From contig NC_064045.1 in the NCBI RefSeq assembly GCF_932526225.1, positions 9,480,022 through 9,544,021 of the forward strand: a DNA stretch of 64,000 nt. The letters are read 5' to 3'. Source of the DNA: Nematostella vectensis. Lineage: Eukaryota > Cnidaria > Anthozoa > Actiniaria > Edwardsiidae. The translations under genes were made by a program, and so were the position numbers. The notes under the pieces are model-generated. The model worked only from the letters and a program-made list of their open reading frames with translations. It ran no database searches and was not told where the DNA came from. This document shows positions 11,733 through 24,262 of this stretch, one piece after another (positions within the stretch are counted from its first letter, which is position 1; each line of letters starts with the position of its first letter).

Positions 11733-12702
11733 TTCCCAGATAATCCCATTAGTCCCAGACCTCTCTTAAAATTTTCTGAGAAGAAAAGTATAAACGTCAC
11801 AAAATATTTTATATCTGTCCAAGCTTGCATAGGGTCTGCGGTATTCCGGTATTTTATGTTGTCCGGTATTTTAAAGACGCTAAATTATGCAGATTAATGT
11901 TACCCGACATTCGTTTTCTCTTCTACGGTTGGCCAAATGCTGGCATTTTTTACACGATTATTTTGACATGATATCAAGGATTGTGGTATTAGTATTAAGT
12001 ATTGAAGCCCCCCTCCCCCCCCCCCCCCCCGTCTTATGTGTCGCGTATTCGCCATTCTTACGTTGCGCGGGGGATTGGGTCGAGTTGTTTCAATATGTTG
12101 ATGTTGTGAATCTAACTAATGAAGATATCCCGGGAGCAGAATTGACAAAACCTACCGTTTCCTAGCTTTCATTCAGTACCACATCCGATATGTTTACAAC
12201 ATGTGGAATTGCGTCCCAGCATTTTCCAGCAGACATTTTATGAATGGGTTTCAAGATTGTCAACACTAAAGTTTGAAAGATCAATGTTCATGTCTGCAAT
12301 GTTCAGAAATCGTCCCAGCATGCTGTTTGCTCATCATCTCCAAGCTACCCCGTCGTGCTCAACGTAAAAATGTCGAGTGACCCTTTATATCAACACATTC
12401 AGGCTTTATCGCGTAGAATAAACAAAGATTTCATTTCCTTGTTAGGCATTGCATACCATATTTGTGAGTCCGCCTCAATCATTTTTTCGCTTTTTTTGTC
12501 GCTCTATAACTTTGTAAGTCGAGAATGTTCACGCAAACTTGCAGCAAGTCGTGTTTACTACGATTTTGCTGGCAGCCATCTTGGAAATGGAGCCAGTTCC
12601 TATCGTTTTAGAATATCACAGGTCTCCCGCGCGCTCGCACCAGGCTCTTTTAGACCACTTTAAAAAAACGACAGCCATTGATTGATATTAATGCATTTAC
12701 AG
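11733..12702. other. Intergenic or upstream intron of the plus-strand gene
   Basis: It contains a C-run at about 12008-12030. A short plus-strand frame ending at 12165 carries NEDIPGAELTKP, which resembles an IPGA-type motif I associate with transposon-borne proteins in cnidarians; it then hits a stop. It is too short to call. I see no convincing exon upstream of 12703. Confidence 0.3.
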
Positions 12703-13908
12703 ATGAAGCCCCATATTCTGCCGGACGATTGTCTAACAGTATTATTAGCTCTAAATTACGGCAGGTATATGACTTGTAATATCTAGATGCAAAAGCGCAC
12801 ACACAAATCTTGAACAGAAAATCTCATTTGCGTGATTTTTTTTGGCGCCATGATGCTATTGAGATAAAACTAAACTGAATATTAAAAAACTACCCTTACC
12901 CAACTGTCCCCTAAAAAGTGCACTTCCGGCTTAACTAGTAAAAAGATATTATTTTAGAAAAAAATATTTTTATTCAAAACTTGTTACATAAATTTTGTGT
13001 CATAAATATTTAAAAAAACTCGTTCTTAAGAAATCAAGCTATGAAGTTCTTTTGTTAAACTGCTCCTTATTCAATTATATTTATACAATTTCGCAGTAGG
13101 GGGTAGAGCACTCTAGAAGCACGTGCTCCCCCTAATATTCTCAATAATCATAAGAAAAGGACCAGTAGTAGGGGCGTGGCTGTGCCCCCATGTTTTCTTT
13201 TAGCTGTTTCTGTGTCGCTCCCCCAATAATTCGAGGCCTACTACAACTCTGTGTGAAAAAGGACGATATCCCCTAACCGACCTAAAAATTGACTTTATCA
13301 TTTCTTAAATCTTAAACGTTATTTCCATAAAAGCAAACAACAGTTTGAAGATGACCTCTTGTTTGTTTTGTGTGGTTTGTTTGTTGTACAAGGCCGCCGC
13401 GATTTGATTATCATTTCTCCTGGTTTATTTAAACATACCTTTCATTTTCTTAATATTGTGCTATCAATAAATGATAATGTTTTAAAAAAAATTACTTATG
13501 TTTATATCATTAAACTTCTGTAACGTTTAAAGTGAGCGTTAACATGATTGTTTTGATAAATCAAGAACAACAACAACAACAGCAGCAAAAGGAGCGACGT
13601 TGAAAAATCTTAACGTTTCATCTATTCCTTTTTTCTAGAGAAATTGTTAAAGATATTTTTTCCTTTCGAATGTTTACGCCATCTATAACGATTGCGCTTT
13701 TAAAAGAATTAAGATTGATTTTTTTTTTAATGATGCCCCTCAGGAAAAGGATGTTAAGGAGCAGCCGTCAAAGGCATCGAATCCGAATTCTAGTGGTGAA
13801 GCGATGATTAACATTTTCGAAGAAAATATCATCGCCCAAAAAACTCGATCCATTGCTAAAAAAAGAAAGCGAGTACCATATGAAACAGAAGCAGAAGAGC
13901 TCTGCTGA
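12703..13908 (+). CDS. 3' end of an unknown gene (last two exons)
   Basis: Exon 12703-12764 follows the acceptor CATTTACAG and ends at CGGCAG|GTATAT, with incoming phase 1 and outgoing phase 0. Exon 13744-13908 follows a strong T-rich acceptor (GATGCCCCTCAG), also in phase 0, and ends in TGA. Together they encode about 75 residues reading APYSAGRLSNSIISSKLRQ then EKDVKEQPSKASNPNSSGEA and KTRSIAKKRKRVPYETEAEE before the C-terminal LC. The basic KKRKRV patch resembles a nuclear localisation signal. The composition is clearly protein-like, and the two exons join without a stop. I do not recognise the family. The upstream exons were not found, so gene size and start are unknown. Confidence 0.5.
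13095..13245 (+). repeat. Dispersed repeat with GTGCCCCC blocks, copy 1
   Basis: It shares GTGCYCCCCYYAATATT, GACCAGTA(G)GGG, GGCTGTGCCCCC and CCAATAATTYGAGGCCTRCTA with 41527-41664, about 60 to 80 per cent alike by eye. No inverted ends are visible. It lies in the intron of the plus-strand gene. Confidence 0.65.
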
Positions 13909-16900
13909 TTAAAAATAATTACTGTTTATCACACAACATCACTAAAATCATCACCACCTCACTGATGAGTTTTAAACTAAACTTTCCAATCACCATTTTT
14001 CACTATTACTTGGCGGCAGGGATTTGCTATTATTGCTCCTGGCTAGCTTGAAAAGCCATTGCAAGGGGTAAAAATTCCCGCGTTTTTCAAATATAATTAT
14101 TTTGAGTAGAGTGTTTAAATATTTGTTTGTGCGCGCTTGCACCCACAAATTGGGAATTATTAGGAGATATTTTCACTTATGTACACACGAGTAAATGTAT
14201 GTTAATCGGGGAAGGAAGCTTGATGTAAATAGATCATAACACATCAAAAAGCGAGAAATAATGTCTAGGATAAAAATACAGCAACTTGATAGACGGTTAT
14301 TTCAAATTTTAAAATATTTTGAGCAAAAAGTAGCGAAAGCTAAATATAATGACTAAAAGAGCAAAACAGAAAACACTTTATGCCACGATTAGTAGAATTG
14401 TAATTGATAAAAGGTTTCGTGAGAAAAGTAGACGCGTAATTCTTCGAACGAACAGCTTCCTTGATCACTTGAAATTATCATTAGTGGGTGCGTTTTTCTT
14501 GATTTCACCTGTCTTTGCTCCAGCAAACTATAAATTTCGCTGATAAATTCCTTCTCCGCTACCTTATATTCACCTGGAATCGTTTGAGTAAATATCTGCA
14601 ATGTGATTCTGGATCGAAGAGTAAAGGACAGAACGCTGTAGTTCGCAAATTATAATGGAACTGTAATAATAGGTTTGGGTAAAGCTTTTTACTCGTAAGC
14701 TGAATCTAGGGGTAACGGAACGAATCCAGAACACATAATAGGTGAGCCTGAGAGAGTAAAAACAATCTTCTGACAAAGATAAAAGAGATTTGAAAAAAAA
14801 TTTTTTTAAGAATGTCAAGACTTGCTTTCTGGATTCTAGATTCAAATCAACACTTTAATAGGCAAAACTATTTGTACCATTACTAGCGGTGATGTAGGGT
14901 GGGTTTTCGTTTTTCCACTTAAGATGTATTATGCGGTGAAGGGAAATTGAAAGAATAAAGTCGGCAGCGTGGGCAGGGAATTCTGGCAAGAACTATATAT
15001 TCCATTAAGCTTTTTAGATCAGTGTACGGAATTCTTGTTTTACCGCCAATCCATAATTCACTGTAGCTGTTCATTATACTGAATGGTACGGATTATCGAG
15101 TCTAGCTATATTGGAGAATTGGTATAATTGAAGAAAGAATACAGTGAACAGTGTCCTTGATTTTAGCACTCAAAGGAGCCAGCAAAGAGATCGCCTTTCC
15201 TTGTGATTTTTATGATAATATTTGTTTATACGCTGCTAGCTGGAAGTGTGAACGGGTGCTTTAACTTAATGTGGCTCAAAATATTGTCAAATAGCCTTTC
15301 CACGGTAACGAATAAACACAACCTTGATGATGTTACGTTCACTGGAAGAAAGCCTTGGGCGATTGGGAGAAAACCTGGAAAAATGTAAGCATCTTATAGT
15401 CAAATCTTCTTGCGTTTTCTTTAATACATGTAGGGTTTTTGTGTTTAATTTGCATGTCAGCTCGTTCCAAATGCGGCTCCCATTGCACTCGATAACGCTT
15501 CAGTGCTCACTTCTTGGTTCATTACTTTTCTTTGTTTCTCGACACTTCAAAAGCTCGCGCACTTTGCGCGCACGATTGATGTCCATTTTTCCATGCACGG
15601 GAATAAAAATGAAAATCTAAATGATTTAGCGTTTTTGTATACCGTTTGTAGTATTAGCCAAGGTCTCAACAACCAAAGATTTAATGCGATAGCGTGAGTG
15701 TGATCCAAGTTGCTGACGCTTGTGCAAGTGTATCGCTTGGACAAGAAGAGAAAGACTCAAAACTTGCCCTGCCCTGGAAATTTATGCTGCTCGAGACAAC
15801 TTCATGAGCACCAGCTTAGAAGATACCTTGCTAAATTACTTTGTTCTATGACTATTAATTCTACAAACATGTATGCTACAAGAATAACCTAAAATTCATA
15901 TTGAAAATTTGATCATATCAAAATAATCAGTACTCTTTTCGAACTTCGTTTTAAAGTAAAAGTCAAATCAGGGAAAAGCGACATCGCTTAATTTATTCCG
16001 TGTAAATTTGAAACCAAATGAATTTTGGTTTTGATGATCGTTAGTCTACATTGAGAGTGAATGACAAATGTTCCTAGCTTACCGTGGTGGATAAAAGTGA
16101 GCAGCAAGTTTACTTGTCCCATTCGGGTCACACCATTTTAACGGCGGCAGCGGGATTCGCCCACAATCACCTAAACAAGGGTGCGTTTTTGCTTAATTCG
16201 TCCCGATTTGTGGAGTCGGTGAACGAACCACGGACGCAAGAACGTCACTTTCACTGGCACAGTGTACTGAACGAACATCTGCGCCCAAATACACCAGACT
16301 TGTGACGTCACACGCGGGAAACTCGCGCATTGCAGCCATACTGACTACCGCTCTCTCAGCAACTCACTAACGATTACCTACAATTACACTACTATTCGCT
16401 ACAGTTCAAGATTGGCAGCCGTCACTCAAAAATAACCCATTTCTGAAGTTTCCTCTATGGGTTTCATGTCGCGAAGATATAGCTGTCACGGATCTTTTGT
16501 GGAGTCGCCTTAATTCTCTTTTTATGCGTTCTCACCAATGACATCCGAAGAAACAATATTGACAATAAAAAGCTGGGAATTAGGCATGCTAATCGAGAGA
16601 TAAAAACAGAGTATATTTTACAAGAGCATCTGATATTTCCCCGAGACACAAAAAGACGATTAGCGTTTTTCTGATATTGCTCGACAAAATGCACAGAATG
16701 TACTGTCCAGATAAGTCGTAGACATTGAGCCTGCATCTACCTTCTCAGTAGACAATACAAAACAGTTGACGAATAAACGATTCCACGCGAAAAAAACCCG
16801 CTCCATTTGGATTATTTTTAGCACCGAGAATTCCCCATTATCAATTTATAGTAAATTATGTCAAAGAAGTCGAAGGTGAAATATGCTGAACGCCCGCAGC

Positions 16901-17400
16901 GCTTACAAATTGAAAGTCGGGGTTCTTTGTACGAAAACTTCCATCCTGTTTCCATTTTAAATTGTATTAGTTGTCTTATAAAAAACAACTCCGTAAATCA
17001 CACTGCGATATCATTACAAGTCGTAGATAGTTGGCCTTTGACACTTGCTGTTATTTTGTTCTCTCTCTTCCTGTCTTTGAAAAGAACGATCAGAATGTTT
17101 GCCAAATTCGGCAATAGGCATTTTTAGTTTCAGAGTCAATTAACGTTTCACCGCAGGGAATAAAGACAAGATTATTTTTTCGGAAGTTACCAGCATAAGT
17201 GGGATGGATTGTTATTTTAGAAGCAGTTTGTTGGAACTAAGACATACAGTATACAAAAGGTAAACACGACAGCCAGCTTGGCTTGCGAGCGGTGACCGCA
17301 CATCAAATAGTTCAGTTAATTCAAGGTTAATCTCATTTCTTAGTTTTGCTGGTAAATTAAAATCGCGCACGAAGCATAATCTAGCGTCACCCATATTGAT
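13909..17400. other. Region with little recognisable content
   Basis: AT-rich, with several short frames and isolated splice-like sites on both strands (for example a 65-nt minus-strand candidate at 14573-14509 and one at about 14735), but no set of exons I can join with confidence. A candidate signal-peptide exon at 15212 is listed separately. Confidence 0.4.
15212..15384 (+). CDS. Possible first exon of a small secreted protein
   Basis: The ATG at 15212 opens a hydrophobic leader (MIIFVYTLLAGSVNG) typical of a signal peptide. A basic tail with GRKPWAIGRKPGK follows, and the exon ends at GGAAAAAT|GTAAGC, phase 2. A T-rich acceptor (CCGTTTGTAG) at about 15655 could join to a 14-codon tail ending at the TGA near 15697. 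GR/GK near the end recalls peptide-hormone processing sites, but no family is recognised and this could be chance. Confidence 0.25.
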
Positions 17401-17910
17401 CGTGATTTAGGTTGCGCGTGAAGAGTGATTCGTTACTCCTGAAGCGTGATTTTTAATGATATAACATTACGCATGAAGCATAATTGCCATATTATGCACA
17501 TATTAAGCGTGATTTAGGTTGCGCATGATGAGTGATTTAGGTTGCGCTTGATTTAGCGTCACGCATGATGAGTGATTTAGGTTGCGCTTGAAGCTTGATT
17601 AAGCGTCATGCATGATGAGTGATTTAGGTTGCGCTTGAAGCTTGATTTAGCGTCACGCATGATGAGTGATTTAGGTTGCGCTTGAAGCTTGATTTAGCGT
17701 CACGCATGAGGAGTGATTTAGGTTGCGCTTGAAGCTTGATTTAGCGTCACGCATGATGAGTGATTTAGGCTTGGGCGTGATGCGTAATTAAGCGCTTGGC
17801 GTGAAGTGCGATTTAGCGATGCGCATGGTTTCACATGAAGTATGGTTAAGCGTTACAATTGAAGCGTGATTTAGGCTTGTGCGTGGAGCGTATTTAGCGT
17901 TAAGCATTAA
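17400..17910. repeat. 47-bp tandem repeat (GATTTAGGTTGCGCTTGAAG unit)
   Basis: The clearest units are 47 bp apart between about 17530 and 17770, with decayed flanking units. The unit alternates GATTTAG, GCGTCACGCATGATGAGT and TTGCGCTTGAAGCTT. Confidence 0.9.
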
Positions 17911-18199
17911 GCATGATTCATATCAAGAAAATTTAGCCAAAAATTGTCGTTTTTGCCAAACGCGGTCACTTCCATATAAGGAAATTAATATATTCCTTAT
18001 TTGGAAAAACTGCATGATTCTTGACATTTTTAAGGTTACCGTACCGCAGGTGCTTCGTAAACTTTTTGACTTGTAATCAGAAAAGAAAAAAAAGTGACTG
18101 TGACCATATCCTTGGTCAATGGAGAAAGTATAGATAAGAAACTAAGATTCCTCGGTACCAGTCCTTCAAAACGACAATGTTTTCTTCATATGTACTTTT

Positions 18200-18355
18200 T
18201 CGCGTGAAGCATGTAATTTAACGTGAAAGATAGTCAAAACAGAATTCGAAAGATTACGCGTGAAGCGTGACTTAGCGTTACGCTTGTGATTTAGCGTTGC
18301 GTGTGAAGCGTAATTACTTGCGCGTGAGCCATATGTGATTCAGCGTTATGAGCAT
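18200..18355. repeat. Decayed outlier of the 47-bp repeat
   Basis: GCGTGAAGCGTGA, TTTAGCGTT and related words recur irregularly. They resemble the 17400-17910 array and are separated from it by about 290 bp of unique sequence. Confidence 0.6.
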
Positions 18356-18530
18356 TTGACTTATTACTGCGAGAACTCTCGGGTAGCCTGTGCCCTTAAT
18401 ACGCCCCAGTGTGTGTCATAAAGTTTAATTTTCTTAAACACACGTTTGTAAAATTGCAAGAATAATGGAAGCTGAATTTTATTTTGTTTTTCTGTCATGG
18501 CATTTGACATGACATTCGCAACTAGCTATA

Positions 18531-20734
18531 GTGATAGTGGTACCCTGTGATAGTGGTACCCTGTGATAGTGGTATCCTGTGATAGTGGTACCCGGTGATA
18601 TTGGTACCCTGTGATAGTGGTACCCTGTGATAGTGGTACCCGGTGATAGTGGTACCCTGTGATAGTGGTACCCTGTGATAATGGTACCCTGTGATAGTGG
18701 TACTCTGTGATAGTGGTACCCTGTGATAGTGGTACCCTGTGATAGTGGTAGCCTGTGATAGTGGTACCCTGTGATAGTGGTACCCTGTGATAGTGGTACC
18801 CTGTGATAGTGGTACCCTGTGATAGTGGTACCCTGTGATAGTGGTACCCTGTGATAGTGGTACCCTGTGATAGTGGTACCCTGTGATAGTGGTACCCTGT
18901 GATAGTGGTACCCTGTGATAGTGGTACCCTGTGATAGTGGTACCCTGTGATAGTGGTACCCTGTGATAGTGGTACCCTGTGATAGTGGTACCCGGTGATA
19001 GTGGTACTCTGTGATAGTGGTACCCTGTGATAGTGTTACTCTGTGATAGTGGTATCCTGTGATAGTGGTACCCTGTGATAGTGGTACCCTGTGATAGTGG
19101 TACCCGGTGATAGTGGTACTCTGTGATAGTGGTACCCTGTGATAGTGTTACTCTGTGATAGTGGTACTCTGTGATAGTGTTACCCTGTGATAGTGGTACC
19201 CTGTGATAGTGGTACCCTGTGATAGTGGTACCCTGTGATAGTGGTACCCTGTGATAGTGATACCCTGTGATAGTGGTACCCTGTGATAGTGGTATCCTGT
19301 GATAGTGGTACCCGGTGATATTGGTACCCTGTGATAGTGGTACCCTGTGATAGTGGTACCCGGTGATAGTGGTACCCTGTGATAGTGGTACCCTGTGATA
19401 GTGGTACCCTGTGATAGTGGTACCCTGTGATAGTGGTACCCTGTGATAGTGGTACCCGGTGATAGTGGTACTCTGTGATAGTGGTACCCTGTGATAGTGT
19501 TACTCTGTGATAGTGGTATCCTGTGATAGTGGTACCCTGTGATAGTGGTACCCTGTGATAGTGGTACCCTGTGATAGTGGTATCCTGTGATAGTGGTACC
19601 CGGTGATATTGGTACCCTGTGATAGTGGTACCCTGTGATAGTGGTACCCGGTGATAGTGGTACCCTGTGATAGTGGTACCCTGTGATAGTGGTACTCTGT
19701 GATAGTGGTACCCTGTGATAGTGGTACCCTGTGATAGTGGTAGCCTGTGATAGTGGTACCCTGTGATAGTGGTACCCTGTAATAGTGGTACCCGGTGATA
19801 TTGGTACCCTGTGATAGTGGTACCCTGTGATAGTGGTACCCTGTGATAGTGGTACCCTGTGATAGTGGTACCCTGTGATAGTGGTACCCTGTGATAGTGG
19901 TACCCTGTGATAGTGGTACCCTGTAATAGTGGTACCCTGTGATAGTGGTACCCGGTGATAGTGGTACTCTGTGATAGTGGTACCCTGTGATAGTGTTACT
20001 CTGTGATAGTGGTATCCTGTGATAGTGGTACTCTGTGATAGTGGTACCCTGTGATAGTGTTACTCTGTGATAGTGGTATCCTGTGATAGTGGTACCCTGT
20101 GATAGCGTTACTCTGTGATAGTGGTACTCTGTGATAGTGTTACCCTGTGATAGTGGTACCCTGTGATAGTGGTACCCTGTGATAGTGGTACCCTGTGATA
20201 GTGGTACCCTGTGATAGTGGTACCCTGTGATAGTGGTACCCTGTGATAGTGGTACCCTGTGATAGTGGTACCCTGTGATAGTGGTACCCTGTGATAGTGG
20301 TACCCTGTGATAGTGGTACCCTGTGATAGTGGTACCCTGTGATAGTGGTACTCTGTGATAGTGGTACCCTGTGATAGTGGTACCCTGTGATAGTGGTACC
20401 CTGTGATAGTGGTACCCGGTGATAGTGGTACTCTGTGATAGTGGTATCCTGTGATAGTGGTACCAGGTGATATTGGTACCCTGTGATAGTGGTACCCTGT
20501 GATAGTGGTACCCGGTGATAGTGGTACCCTGTGATAGTGGCACCCTGTGATAGTGGTACTCTGTGATAGTGGTACCCTGTGATAGTGGTACCCTGTGATA
20601 GTGGTACCCTGTGATAGTGGTACCCGGTGATAGTGGTACTCTGTGATAGTGGTACCCTGTGATAGTGTTACTCTGTGATAGTGGTACCCTGTGATAGTGG
20701 TATCCTGTGATAGTGGTACCCTGTGATAGTGGTT
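18531..20734. repeat. 2.2-kb array of a 16-bp unit (about 138 copies)
   Basis: The consensus unit is GTGATAGTGGTACCCT. Frequent variants are CCGG for CCTG, TACTCT, TATCCT, GTGTTACT and GATATTGG. Combinations of variants recur as blocks (for example the run around 18590-18720 reappears near 19310 and 19600), so longer blocks were also duplicated. Most units carry GGTACC. Sixteen is not a multiple of three, so frames cycle every 48 nt; the 347-codon minus-strand frame inside is an artefact. Confidence 0.98.
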
Positions 20735-22473
20735 ACTAACATATAATTAACGTAACCTTCCTTCCCCATACCAACTGTAAAATTCGGAATCTTTTATTCC
20801 TTCCCTGTGAATTTTTCTTACTGGAATCACGTGTTCACAAAGCTATTTGTTCCGTTTTCAATCGTGGAGAGTGGTCAAATCAACCTTCATCTGCTTTCTA
20901 TTTTTAACGCCCGCAAAGCACTCTGGTCTTCGGACCAGAAAAGTAAAACAAAGGTCAGAATTACATGAGATGCTGGCACTTAGCAATGTTAGCGGTGTTA
21001 TCAAAATAAAGCTATATGTTTCTGTAGTATAAAAATGTTACCTTTAATCTCTAAGAATTCTCTAAGAATGGACAAATAAAATCTTATTTTCCTTCATACG
21101 AACGTAAATTTTTTTTAATATTCTCTTGGCGTTTTATTCTTTTCTTTTTAATTATCCTAAAGTATTCATTGAAAAAGCCGCTAATCGTTTAAAACTTTTA
21201 TTTGCTTTTTCAAAGCTGCTTTTATGTTAGAGTATTACTGATGTATCTGCAAACAAGACAAAGAATTATGCCCAGATTATTACGGCAAACATTTCTTCGA
21301 TGTCCTCTCGCTATATTATCGATGACAGTTTGTCATTTTATCGCTAAAATTGGTCTCGATAATTACAAATGAGAAAAAAAAAATGCAGCATTTTCTCGCA
21401 TAAATTTCTCCCTAGAAAATATCAGCAATATAAACCTTGCCTTACCTTTTATTAATGGCTTACCTTATAACAGTACTATTCAAAAATGCTTTTACAAAAT
21501 ATGCCTTTTCCATCACAAGTTCACATAAAATATTCTCCAATCCATCCAGTCTTTCCCTTAAATGGAACCTTGTAGCTTTTTCTAGGATATTGTGGACCAA
21601 GAGCAGTGTTGAATCAGGCCAGGGCTTCCATGTGGTATGAATCAACACAGCAGGTAGTAAGACCCAGACACAACTAGAGCGAAAAGCACTTCGTGACGAG
21701 GAAAGAAAGATGGCTCGAAGCGAGTGCTTCAAGTGTTTATGAATTTTTGATAAAGAGAGACGTAGTGAGGGTGAGTAAGTGGGATTATAGTGTGCTTCGA
21801 CGGGAATTATATATATATTACATGTGGTCAGACGTTACATATCACGTGACCGCTAGCCGCTATGAGAGGGTTAAGGCATCTATTGACGAGCAAATTCCTA
21901 GACACACAAGGTGTGGAAAAAAGTGTCAGATGGTTTGATTACTTTATACAAATCGGGCGGAAAATAAAGGGTCGCTCTTTCCAAAGGGGCATTACGCTTA
22001 ACCGTACGAAAGTGTAAAAACCAGGTGTGATGGCAGCCGTCAAAGGCGTTGTTACTCAGGTTTCTAATCGTTTTTTCTGTGATGTAAGAATTGTGACGGC
22101 ACAGGAAACCCGCTTCCTCATGGGTTATCTCCAAGCACTAAAAACCCGGTAAAGAAGTGAACGAAGTTAAAACAAGTGTGTTATATTTTTTTAACAAATT
22201 GTGCGAAGGTGCGTTTTGAAATGCATCACTGTAATGCCCTCTAATCACAATAAAAATTTTCGGGATTTTGGGTAAAGCATTGAAACCAGCAAAAAAACAA
22301 TTTTCTAATGTGCTGGTTCGTTACGTCAATGCAGACGCCTTCAAACCTTGACCTGTGTGTGTGTGTTTTTGTTGTCTGTTTTTCTATCTTTTTGTGTGTG
22401 TGTATTGTCATCATTATATGAAGCCTAAAAAGCCAGTTATTAGCCGTTTTTTTTCTCGGGGGTGGTGGGGATG
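20735..22473. other. Mostly unique sequence with one possible exon
   Basis: AT-rich. The only candidate I single out is the minus-strand exon ending at 21464 (see its own entry). A minus-strand frame at 22134-21898 is open but has no recognisable similarity. Confidence 0.4.
21464..21732 (-). CDS. Possible internal exon, unknown gene
   Basis: A minus-strand frame open for well over 89 codons ends at a strong donor, ATAAG|GTAAGCC, at 21464 (phase 2). The downstream half looks protein-like and helical (TRFHLRERLDGLENILCELV, then MEKAYFVKAFLNS). There is no ATG at the left limit given (TTG); the frame is open further upstream, so the 5' border is unknown and an internal exon is more likely than a first exon. 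The phase would allow joining to the possible terminal exon at 10715. The family is not recognised. Confidence 0.3.
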
Positions 22474-22606
22474 TACCCTGGTTCCAGAGTCTTCTTCGTT
22501 CCTTCTCTATAATTAATGGCTTGTACAACAAATACGCTACGCTCAGTCGTTGTTGCAGGTTCGCGGCTCGTAAGTATTAAAACTTGGAGCCTCTGAAACC
22601 AGGGTA
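22474..22606. mobile_element. Short MITE, TACCCTGGTT ends, hAT-like (133 bp)
   Basis: The ends are inverted repeats: TACCCTGGTTCCAGAGTC at the left and GCCTCTGAAACCAGGGTA at the right. The flanks TGGGGATG and GTGGGATG agree at most of 8 positions. An 8-bp target duplication would fit the hAT superfamily. No coding capacity. Confidence 0.65.
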
Positions 22607-23180
22607 GTGGGATGCAATGGGACCATTCGCTTCTTTTAGGGGGAGGGGGGGGGGGTTAAACGCAGTACTATAATAAGGGAAATGATCAGAAAAAAAAAGA
22701 GTAGCAGTTCTTATATAAAAAAAGAAATACTAAAATACATGTACAGCTAAATCAAATAGTGAATCAAATTGTAAAAAAATAGACACATACAACCAAGTTA
22801 TGTATACCACTGTGTTCATAGGGAACGAAAAAAGGGGCTGACACTCCCGCTATCTTCTGTATTAAAAAAAAGCAAAAAAAAAAACTTGTTTTATACAACA
22901 CATATACAAAATGTTTTCTTGTGTTGCAATCTTGTTTTTGGGAGCGCGCGCGCATGCTGGACCCTTGACCGATCAAAGCGCGTGAGTGTCGTTGTATAGA
23001 ATGCAATAAATTTATTTTTATTTTCGGTACCTTGTGCGAAATTTACATAGGTGCACTTCGAGAAAAAAATCATGTAAAGAGATGTTATTCTTTACTGCTA
23101 GCAAAGGCTTTTTATCTTGGCGAAATACAAAGAAAAGAGGCCTCTGCTAGCAGGAAATTGTCATCCTAAGGTATTATTAT

Positions 23181-23394
23181 CCCTAGTGCACATAGCGACA
23201 TATCGACATAACTACATGGGCGCGTGCACTCTTATATTCGACAGAAAGACATGGACATAACGGCATAACAGAAAAAAAAAACATGTTTTTTTTTCTCTTA
23301 TGTCCTTATGTCTATGTCGTTGTGTCGGGCCTAACAGAGTGCGCGCGCCCATGTCGTTATGTCGTTTATGTCACTAGTGTTCATCAGGCTTTAG
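23181..23394. mobile_element. Palindromic MITE, CCTAGTGCACAC family, copy 1
   Basis: Almost the whole element folds on itself: GACATAACGACATGGGCGCG...TGCACTC and GAGTGCGCGCGCCCATGTCG arms surround AAAACATGTTTT. It shares both arms and the centre with 28171-28361 and 48775-48955, but its ends are the most decayed of the three. Non-coding. Confidence 0.85.
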
Positions 23395-23689
23395 CTGAAA
23401 AAAAAATGTACAAAGGGTTACAAGTGATGCAGCATAAAAAAACGTTCCCTTTCACTGTTTTGCCATCCCTACGCCCACAGTGGCGATGCACTTAAGAATA
23501 TGAACGTCCAAAAATTCCACTTTTGTCTATACAACGACAGATATTCACGTGCGTTACTAGAGCACTAAAAGAACAAGATGTTATAGGCGGCAATATGAGA
23601 GATGTCAAATACACGTTCGCGACAGAGCAAAGCAGATCAAAATGCTAAATGCGTTTATAAATGCGGCAATATGCCGATGTCACAGCGTG

Positions 23690-23935
23690 CTGTGCATGAT
23701 GACGAAATTACCACACTGCTATAGCAACACGCTAATTCCCAAGAGTCTCAAGCGTGAAAAAGACTCCGGTATTTTTAAGTCTACATCTCAGCGAGCTATG
23801 CGTGGCGTAACCGACTAAGACATGCCTGGGATCCTGGTTACTGCCTAGCGGTGCTGGGGCCGAAATCATCAGCTTAGCCCTAAAGCTTTAGCTATACCAT
23901 ATGGCGTTCAGCGTATGTCTTGAAGTATGGTCTAT
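23690..23935 (-). repeat. Dispersed repeat, copy A (inverted relative to 54187)
   Basis: Its reverse complement shares AGACCATACTTC, AGACATACGCTGAA, GGCCCCAGCACCGCTA, TCTTTTTCACGCTTG and GCGTGTTGCTATAG with 54187-54470, in the same order and at similar spacing. Class unknown; a SINE is possible. Confidence 0.65.
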
Positions 23936-24262
23936 TTTGTTTCGTTTAATTCGGTCTGAGGAGCTTTAATCCTCGGCCAGGTGGCTCTACATTTTTTTAT
24001 TCCATTTCTCATTCAGTTTTCGGTTATCCCATGCGCTAAAGAGGATTTATCAGGCAATCGATTTATACATATAACACTTGTAATACTTTTTAGATAAATG
24101 TTAAAACCGCGCGTTAATGAAAAAAAAGAAATTTGATACAGAATCTTTGTGAATGACATGAAGTCCATTTAATGTCTGACGTGTGAATGTTTCTTATACT
24201 TCATTCTTATTCTTCATTTCTATTCATCATTCCCTCCTGCTCGAGTTTCTTTACACCGCTAT

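Noticed and set aside
11887-12165. Plus-strand frame with DIPGAELTKP
   Set aside because: Only a short motif-like stretch, preceded by a C-run and ended by a stop; at most a relic.
14509-14573. 65-nt minus-strand exon candidate (EYKVAEKEFISEIYSLLEQR)
   Set aside because: It has both splice borders, but its incoming phase does not fit the nearest candidate exon and no neighbours could be found.
19500-20543. 347-codon minus-strand open frame (YHYHRVPLSQGTTITG repeats)
   Set aside because: It lies wholly inside the 16-bp array; a repeat unit without stops gives such frames automatically, and no splice or start context supports it.
22764-23073. Short minus-strand frames before the palindromic MITE
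   Set aside because: Short, low-complexity and overlapping each other; no domain or splice support.
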